A DNA stretch of 11,335 nt. Source: JAFDVN01 sp964472275. GTDB taxonomy: Bacteria; Acidobacteriota; Holophagae; Holophagales; Holophagaceae. The stretch is taken from assembly GCA_964472275.1 (NCBI GenBank), contig CAYYJN010000065.1, forward strand, positions 1-11,335, in the 5' to 3' direction. The position numbers were made by a program, and so were the translations under genes. Positions within the stretch are counted from its first letter, which is position 1. Every line of letters starts with the position of its first letter. Positions 5,387-11,335 of this stretch are shown here, in pieces. The notes below the pieces were generated by a model that saw only the letters and a program-made list of their open reading frames with translations, was not told the origin of the DNA and searched no databases.

Positions 5387-5722
5387 ATGTCCAACCTCGT
5401 GCAACACCTCACCGACGCCGAATTCAAGGCCTCCATCGCCACCGGCGCCACGCTCGTGGACTTCTGGGCGCCCTGGTGCGGGCCCTGCAAGGCGCTCGCG
5501 CCGGTGCTCGACGAACTCGCCCAGGAGTACGATGGCTCGCTCGCCATCGCGAAGGTCAATGTGGATGAGCAGCCCGTCACCGCCGAGGCTTTCGGCATCA
5601 TGAGCATCCCCACGATGATCCTCTTCAAGGACGGCAAGCCCGTCGGCAAGGCCGTGGGCGCGCTGCCCAAGGCCCACCTCAAGGCGTTCATCCAGGAACA
5701 CGCGGCGGCCTCCCGGACCTGA
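5387..5722 (+). CDS. trxA: Thioredoxin
   Basis: The 111-residue protein is a complete cytoplasmic thioredoxin: the strand LVDFWAPWCGPCK (23-35) with active-site Cys31 and Cys34, NVDEQP (58-63), cis-proline Pro75 in SIPTMILFKDGK, and the C-terminal helix. It reduces protein disulfides using electrons from thioredoxin reductase, which is not in the window. AAGGAG at 5376-5381 lies five bases before the ATG. The gene is monocistronic: a strong intrinsic terminator follows four bases after the stop. Upstream lies heptamer element C. Neighbouring redox genes (nitroreductase, SDR, globin) suggest a stress-related setting, but trxA itself is a housekeeping gene. Confidence 0.97.
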   Translation: MSNLVQHLTDAEFKASIATGATLVDFWAPWCGPCKALAPVLDELAQEYDGSLAIAKVNVDEQPVTAEAFGIMSIPTMILFKDGKPVGKAVGALPKAHLKAFIQEHAAASRT

Positions 5723-5725
5723 GCC

Positions 5726-5757
5726 CGAAGGGCGGCGTTGCGCCGCCCTTCGTCTTT
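5726..5757 (+). terminator. Rho-independent terminator of trxA
   Basis: A perfect 12-bp stem (5726-5737 CGAAGGGCGGCG with 5741-5752) closes a TTG triloop and is followed by TCTTT. It starts four bases after the trxA stop codon. The next gene begins only 15 bases later, so that gene must be served by a promoter overlapping this region or by read-through. Confidence 0.9.
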
Positions 5758-5772
5758 CCCCATGCTGGGCTC

Positions 5773-6429
5773 ATGAGCAACGCCAAGACTCCCCTCACCG
5801 TCATCGTGGGCATGGGCCCTGGCATGGGCATGGCGCTCGCGCGCCGCTTCGGGCGCGAAGGCCATCGGCTCGGACTTCTCGCGCGGCGCGCCGACGCCCT
5901 TCAGGAGCTGGTGGACCAGTTGAAGGCCGAAGGCCTCGATGTTCACGGCCACGCGGTGGACGCGGGGGATCCCGCGGCGGTGAAGAAGACGCTGAGCCAC
6001 GCGAACCCCGATGCGCTCATCTACAACGCCTCCATCTTCCGGGAGGCGACGCCGAGCCAGCTCGATCCGGAAGTGTTCGCCGCCGAGTTCCGCGCCATGG
6101 CCGTTGGCTTCCTCGCGGCGATCCAGGCGGTGCTGCCTTCGATGAAGGCCAAGGACAAGGGCAGCATCCTCCTCACCGGCGGCGGCAGCGCGCTCTCGCC
6201 CTTCGCCAGCGGCGCCTCGTTGTCCGTCGGCAAAGCCGCCCAGCGCAGCCTGCTGCTCAGCCTCGCCCAGGAGCTGGGCGACACCGGCATCCACGCCGCC
6301 ACGGTCACCATCTGCGGCATGATCCTGGAAGGCACGGCCTTCGATCCCGTGAAGCTGGCCGACCACTTCTGGCAGCTTCACGCCCAGCCCCGGGGTTCGT
6401 TCGAAGTGGAGCGCGTCATCAAGGGTTGA
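5773..6429 (+). CDS. Atypical short-chain dehydrogenase/reductase lacking catalytic Tyr
   Basis: The 218-residue protein has a Rossmann SDR fold. It shows VGMGPGMGMALARRF (12-26, a variant of the TGxxxGxG dinucleotide loop), LLARRADALQELVDQL (35-50), DAGD (63-66), YNAS (84-87, replacing NNAG), and GSILLTGGGSA (130-140) with a Ser in the catalytic position. In the catalytic motif the Lys is present (Lys154 in LSVGK), but position 150, where Tyr of YxxxK belongs, is Leu. It may therefore be a non-classical SDR, catalytically altered or only NAD(P)-binding. The ATG at 5773 has only a weak ribosome binding site. Its stop TGA shares a base with the ATG of the globin gene (TGATG), so the two are translationally coupled. 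Substrate unknown. Confidence 0.8.
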   Translation: MSNAKTPLTVIVGMGPGMGMALARRFGREGHRLGLLARRADALQELVDQLKAEGLDVHGHAVDAGDPAAVKKTLSHANPDALIYNASIFREATPSQLDPEVFAAEFRAMAVGFLAAIQAVLPSMKAKDKGSILLTGGGSALSPFASGASLSVGKAAQRSLLLSLAQELGDTGIHAATVTICGMILEGTAFDPVKLADHFWQLHAQPRGSFEVERVIKG

Positions 6430-6884
6430 TGCCGGTCAAGGAGGTCGTCCTTCCCTCCCGCCACACTCGATTCATGGAACGGCGCGCCGACCCAGGCTCT
6501 TTGGCCCATCGCATCGGCCATGGCGGCATCGCCGCCGTGGTGGACGCCTTCTACACGCGCATCCAACATCACCCGACCTTGGCCGCCCCCTTTGGCATCG
6601 TGGAGGATTGGCCCCAGCACAAGGAGAAGCTCACGCACTTCTGGTGGGTGCTGTTGGGCGGCGACCCCTATCTGGACACGGAATACAGCGTGCCGATGAA
6701 GCATTTCAAAGCGGGTTTCACGGACGCGCTCCTGGGGGATTGGCTGGAACTCTTCGGCGAGACGCAGCGCGACCTGCTGCCCGAGGATCAGGCGGACGAT
6801 TGGCTGCACCTGACGGTGGGCATGGGCGCGAACCTGGCGCGCATGAACACGGCCATCGCTGAAAGGGCGGCGCGGCAGGCGTAG
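6429..6884 (+). CDS. Truncated hemoglobin, group III-like
   Basis: The 151-residue protein carries a 2-over-2 globin domain from about residue 25: VVDAFYTRIQHHPTLAAPFG (37-56, with Phe-Tyr at the B9/B10 positions), WPQHKEKLTHFWWVLLGGDPY (61-81), the likely proximal His92 in PMKHF, and FTDALLGDWLELF (97-109) with the Trp of groups II/III. Group III truncated globins bind O2/NO heme ligands; proposed roles are NO or peroxide detoxification and redox chemistry, mostly unproven. The ATG at 6429 overlaps the SDR stop. An alternative ATG at 6474 would trim the first 15 residues without touching the globin core. AAGGAGGT at 6438-6445 is a perfect Shine-Dalgarno match, but no start codon follows at usable distance. 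Confidence 0.85.
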   Translation: MPVKEVVLPSRHTRFMERRADPGSLAHRIGHGGIAAVVDAFYTRIQHHPTLAAPFGIVEDWPQHKEKLTHFWWVLLGGDPYLDTEYSVPMKHFKAGFTDALLGDWLELFGETQRDLLPEDQADDWLHLTVGMGANLARMNTAIAERAARQA

Positions 6885-6894
6885 AATCGAGGGC

Positions 6895-7758
6895 ATGGCG
6901 CAGCGCGCGAAGGCTTACGCGGGGCAAGCGGAGGGCTCTTTCTTCGTGGACCGCGCCTGCATTGACTGCGGCACCTGCTACCAGTTCGCGCCGGAGACCT
7001 TCGAGGACGCGGGCAGTCACAGCCGCGTCCACGCGCAGCCGGGTGATGCCGAGGCCAAGCTCCGAGCCGCGATGGCCCTCGTCGCATGTCCCGTGGCCGC
7101 CATCGGAACGGAGGAGAAGGCGCTCGTCGGGCCCGCGTCCCTGGCCTTCCCGAGCCCGGTGGAGGATGGAGTTTCCTTCTGTGGCTGGACGAGCGAAAAG
7201 AGTTTCGGGGCCTGGAGCTGGCTCATCGAGAGGCCGCAGGGCAATGTCCTCATGGATTCGCCGCGATCCTCGCCCCAGCTCATGAAGCAGCTGGAAGCGC
7301 GGGGAAGCGTGTCGCTGATGGTGCTGAGCCATCAGGACGACATCGCCGACCACGCGGCCTACCACGCGCGTTTCGCCTGCCCGCGCGTCATGCACGCGGG
7401 TGACGCCTTCCACGGCTGCGAGCGCGTCATCACGGGCGAGGAGCCGGTCGAACTGGCGGACGATCTGCTGCTCATCCCCACGCCCGGGCACACGGCGGGC
7501 TCCCTGTGCCTGCTCTACCGCGAGACCTTCCTCTTCACCGGCGATCATCTGTGGTGGAATCCGCACAAGAACCGCCTCTCGGCTTCCAAGGCGTACAACT
7601 GGTTCGATTGGGAGACTCAGCTCGCGAGCCTGGAGAAGCTGCTGGATTTCCGCTTCCGCTGGGTGCTGCCGGGCCACGGCTATGCCCGCTCCGAAGCCAC
7701 CCCGGAGGCCATGCGGGACTTGCTGGCGAGGTCCATCCAAGAGCTGCGGGCGTTGTAG
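6895..7758 (+). CDS. 4Fe-4S ferredoxin / metallo-beta-lactamase-fold fusion hydrolase
   Basis: The 287-residue protein joins two domains. Residues 15-72 are a single-cluster ferredoxin: FFVDRACIDCGTC with Cys22, Cys25, Cys28, and ALVACP with Cys65. Residues 90-287 are an MBL-fold metallohydrolase: SHQDDIADH (145-153), PTPGHTAGS with His199, FTGDHLWWN with Asp217, and LPGHGY with His261. The first metal motif is not the classic HxHxDH: it reads H-Q-D-D-I-A-D-H, so the metal site is a variant. No flavodoxin domain is present, so this is not a flavodiiron protein, and nothing points to antibiotic hydrolysis. From memory, similar fusions occur in cyanobacteria and plants, without a known reaction. 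It starts 10 bases after the globin stop with GAGGG in front; the two are probably co-transcribed. Confidence 0.85.
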   Translation: MAQRAKAYAGQAEGSFFVDRACIDCGTCYQFAPETFEDAGSHSRVHAQPGDAEAKLRAAMALVACPVAAIGTEEKALVGPASLAFPSPVEDGVSFCGWTSEKSFGAWSWLIERPQGNVLMDSPRSSPQLMKQLEARGSVSLMVLSHQDDIADHAAYHARFACPRVMHAGDAFHGCERVITGEEPVELADDLLLIPTPGHTAGSLCLLYRETFLFTGDHLWWNPHKNRLSASKAYNWFDWETQLASLEKLLDFRFRWVLPGHGYARSEATPEAMRDLLARSIQELRAL

Positions 7759-7798
7759 GCGCGGCCATGCGAGAATGAGGGTTCGCTTTGGAGCCCCC

Positions 7799-9463
<1,665 letters not shown>

Positions 9464-9495
9464 GCCTCAGGTCATGGCACCCGAGTCGAGTATTC

Positions 9496-9511
9496 AGGAC
9501 AACCTTGTCCT
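9496..9511. other. Short hairpin/dyad downstream of hutU
   Basis: AGGACAA and TTGTCCT are complementary over seven bases around a two-base centre. There is no T-run after it, so it is a poor intrinsic terminator. Its right half supplies TTGTCC, which could be part of a promoter for the acyltransferase gene, so an operator is another possibility. Confidence 0.35.
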
Positions 9512-9536
9512 AAATCTTGGCTATCTTAAATAGAAT
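9505..9536 (+). promoter_or_regulatory. Possible promoter of the acyltransferase gene
   Basis: TTGTCC (9505-9510) and TAGAAT (9531-9536, five of six bases of the -10 consensus) precede the gene in an AT-richer stretch. Their spacing of 20 bases is longer than the optimum. An alternative -10, TTAAAT at 9526-9531, gives 15 bases. This is a weak call. Confidence 0.3.
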
Positions 9537-9568
9537 CGTCCGCCTCCCTTCGTCAATCTGGAGTTCTG

Positions 9569-10804
9569 ATGCTGAATCCAAGCCGCCGCCATCTTGCGGA
9601 ACTGGATGTTGTGCGATTCTGGGCTTTCTTTGGAGTTTTCGTATTTCACGCCCTGAGGGTATATCCATCCGTTCTAACCGTCCCGGTCGGCCATCTTCTG
9701 TTTTGGGGAGAGGTCGTCATCAAGGAGACCGGTAGATATGGAGTGGACCTGTTCTTCATCCTGAGCGCATTCCTGATCACCTCTCTTCTCATTTCGGAGA
9801 AGCAGGACACAGGGAAAGTGCATCTTGGGAAGTTTTATGTGCGAAGAATGCTCAGGATTTGGCCGCTCTATTTTGGGGTCGCTTTCCTCATGTTCGGCGC
9901 GGCTGCGTTGCTACGGGAGCCGGAAGTGCATTCCTACTTCTGGCCATTCATGCTGCTTGTCCCGAATTGGGCATGGGTGATGCTCGGAACCCCCCGTGTT
10001 GACCACACGGTCTTTCTTTCCCTAATGGTGTTTTGGAGCCTTGGGATGGAAGAGCAGTTCTACCTCGTTTGGCCGTTCCTGATGCGCCGCGCGACGCTAA
10101 GTGGGATTCGGATGGCGGCTTGGGGAATGATAGCTCTTTCGGTATTCATCCGTTTGATATGTTGGATGAATGATGTAGCGCATCCAGGCATTTACGCGAA
10201 CACTCTCGCCCACCTCGATCCAATCGCGGTAGGCATCCTCCTCTCCGTTGAGTGGGCTTCCTTCAGGGAGATGAGTGACAGGAGATCGCTTCGGATTCGG
10301 TTCCTTGCGAACGGCGCTTCGGCCTTAACTGGAATCGCGCTATTCCTCGCGGGAGGATGGATGTCTGCCTTCGGAGGCATCAATGGCCCAGTCTTCATTT
10401 TCCTTGGCTATCCCGCGGTGGCCTGGGGAGGCTATCTGGTGCTCTTTTGGACATTGCTCAATCTGCGGGAAGAGCGTGATGGGAGGGGGTTTCGGTACCA
10501 GGCTTATCTTGGAAAGATCTCTTATGGGCTCTATGTCCTCCATGGATTCGTGATGGTTGGAACCCAACCGGTGGCTCGGTGGCTTACCCACTCTAAAGAA
10601 GGGTATTGGGACATGGGGTTCCTTCAGATGACTGTCAATTTCATCCTGGCGCTCGTCGTAACGATTTTCCTCGCGCATCTTAGCTATGCCTACTTTGAAA
10701 GCTTCTTCCTGCGGATGAAATCCAGGTTCTCAGAGCTGAAAACCGAGCCGCTTGATCAAACTGGCTCTAGGATCACATCAATGTCCGGGGAGATATCGGG
10801 CTAG
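9569..10804 (+). CDS. Acyltransferase-3 family membrane protein (OafA-like)
   Basis: The 411-residue, multi-spanning protein belongs to the acyltransferase 3 family (PF01757). Its members O-acetylate or otherwise acylate cell-surface sugars such as LPS O-antigen, exopolysaccharide or peptidoglycan. Visible are ELDVVRFWAFFGVFVFHA (11-28) with conserved His27, GRYGVDLFFILSAFLITSLL (55-74), FYVRRMLRIWPLYF (89-102), and a late KISYGLYVLHGF segment. There is no SGNH domain, so it is the short form. CTGGAG at 9558-9563 supports the ATG at 9569. Base composition differs sharply from neighbours: 26 of 60 bases are G/C at 10141-10200, against 43 of 60 at 9361-9420 in hutU. Recent acquisition is likely. 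No glycan-synthesis gene is adjacent, so the acceptor is unknown. Confidence 0.85.
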   Translation: MLNPSRRHLAELDVVRFWAFFGVFVFHALRVYPSVLTVPVGHLLFWGEVVIKETGRYGVDLFFILSAFLITSLLISEKQDTGKVHLGKFYVRRMLRIWPLYFGVAFLMFGAAALLREPEVHSYFWPFMLLVPNWAWVMLGTPRVDHTVFLSLMVFWSLGMEEQFYLVWPFLMRRATLSGIRMAAWGMIALSVFIRLICWMNDVAHPGIYANTLAHLDPIAVGILLSVEWASFREMSDRRSLRIRFLANGASALTGIALFLAGGWMSAFGGINGPVFIFLGYPAVAWGGYLVLFWTLLNLREERDGRGFRYQAYLGKISYGLYVLHGFVMVGTQPVARWLTHSKEGYWDMGFLQMTVNFILALVVTIFLAHLSYAYFESFFLRMKSRFSELKTEPLDQTGSRITSMSGEISG

Positions 10805-10813
10805 CATGGCCTC

Positions 10814-11275
10814 ATGCAGCCTACTCCGAACCTCCTCGATCGCCTGTTTCGCGTCCTCACCGTCTTCCTCGCTTTGGGAAACCTCGTCTGGTTCGTGATG
10901 ACCTTTCCCATCTACTTCCGCTGGGCCTATCAGGTGGGCATCGCGGGGCTGCCGGTCTATTTGCTTTGGTTGTTCGTGGGCCTGCCGAGCCTCGGTTGCG
11001 CCGTGGTGGCGCTTCGGCGCGCGGCGATGCACGGCGGCGCGGGAATCTTACTGAAGCTGGCCTTCCTCGCCATCCTCGGAATCTGCGCGGCGGTGGTGAT
11101 CCTCGTGTCCATCGCGAAGTGGAGCGTGGACGCGGAAATCGGGCGCCACTTCCCCTGGCTCACGCTGCTGGTGACGGGGGTGGTCGGAATAGGGTTGGCC
11201 TTCTACGCGTTGCGCGGAACCGGAAAGGCTCCCAAAGCCGAAGAGGCCAAGCCTGCCCCCGCCTCCAAGGATTAA
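10814..11275 (+). CDS. Small four-helix membrane protein, unrecognised
   Basis: The 153-residue protein has four hydrophobic stretches (about 12-34, 44-66, 78-101 and 113-132) and a soluble Ala/Pro/Lys-rich C-terminal tail (about 137-153). I recognise no family. Codon use is GC-rich like the bulk of the window and unlike the acyltransferase gene nine bases upstream, so it is probably native. No clear Shine-Dalgarno sequence precedes the ATG at 10814; another ATG at 10806 is out of frame. The TAA stop (11273-11275) is five bases from the presumed IS end, so the insertion spared the coding sequence. Confidence 0.7.
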   Translation: MQPTPNLLDRLFRVLTVFLALGNLVWFVMTFPIYFRWAYQVGIAGLPVYLLWLFVGLPSLGCAVVALRRAAMHGGAGILLKLAFLAILGICAAVVILVSIAKWSVDAEIGRHFPWLTLLVTGVVGIGLAFYALRGTGKAPKAEEAKPAPASKD

Positions 11276-11280
11276 CAACA

Positions 11281-11335
11281 TGGGTCTTAGGAAGCAAACT
11301 CGGGTCAAAGAGGGTGGGTTCGGAGCAGTTTTAGG
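11281..11335. mobile_element. Probable left end of an insertion sequence (partial)
   Basis: Bases 11281-11304 (starting TGGGTCTTAGG) are the exact inverted copy of 29-52. Bases 11305-11335 are unrelated to 1-28, as expected for the two ends of one IS. The IS body would lie to the right, outside the window. No transposase codons can be identified in the 31 bases available. Together with the left end, the two partial elements would be in the same orientation on either side of the 11.2 kb segment. Confidence 0.55.

Noticed and set aside
6895..7758. Beta-lactamase or flavodiiron NO reductase
   Set aside because: The MBL fold alone does not indicate antibiotic hydrolysis, and there is no flavodoxin domain or diiron-type motif set; the N-terminal part is a ferredoxin.
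9496..9511. Intrinsic terminator of hutU
   Set aside because: The 7-bp dyad lacks a following T-run and half of it is AT-rich; listed only as a hairpin.

Overview
The window reads as an 11.3 kb piece of a GC-rich, Gram-negative bacterial chromosome. Most genes have strongly G/C-biased third codon positions, which also creates long meaningless antisense reading frames. A Kdo/WaaP-type lipopolysaccharide kinase implies an outer membrane with LPS. Overall gene style (short intergenic gaps, GCC-anchored heptamer repeats, high GC) makes me lean towards Acidobacteriota of the Holophagae/Geothrix type. That is an impression, not a demonstration.

Layout. Both extremities carry the same perfect 24-bp sequence in inverted orientation (29-52 and 11281-11304), and the sequences beyond it differ. 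This is what the right and left ends of one insertion sequence look like, so the window is probably a stretch of chromosome lying between two IS copies or two assembly breaks at an IS. From the left: a lower-GC spacer with one doubtful small ORF, then a SEDS glycosyltransferase of FtsW type (319-1419). Convergent to it is a two-gene minus-strand operon: a secreted esterase (2590-3456) and a DUF2344/radical-SAM-linked protein (1538-2593), which overlap by 4 bp. The esterase overlaps head-to-head by 20 bp with a plus-strand LPS-kinase-like gene (3437-4108). That gene in turn overlaps tail-to-tail with an HxlR-type regulator (4098-4502).

The regulator is divergent from an NfsB-like nitroreductase gene (4602-5266) that carries a one-base frameshift near 5103. 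The gap between them holds a clear candidate operator. Then come thioredoxin (trxA) with a strong terminator, and a tight plus-strand run: an atypical short-chain dehydrogenase lacking the catalytic Tyr, a group III-like truncated globin, and a ferredoxin-metallo-beta-lactamase-fold fusion. A full-length urocanate hydratase (hutU) follows. The right end has a lower-GC acyltransferase-3 gene that looks foreign, and a small four-helix membrane protein that stops 5 bp before the IS end.

How the genes fit together: nitroreductase, HxlR regulator, thioredoxin, SDR, globin and Fd-MBL form a neighbourhood with a redox or electrophile/nitrosative-stress flavour. FtsW, the LPS kinase and the acyltransferase concern the envelope. 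hutU stands alone without other histidine-degradation genes.

The structure least explained by genes is a set of 7-bp-periodic tandem repeats anchored on GCC (GCC-TGTA, GCC-TCCA, GCC-TGAC/CGAC). They occupy three intergenic gaps (287-318, 1422-1533, 5269-5367), and in two of them form long inverted arms. I found no CRISPR array, tRNA, rRNA, phage gene or recognisable defence system.
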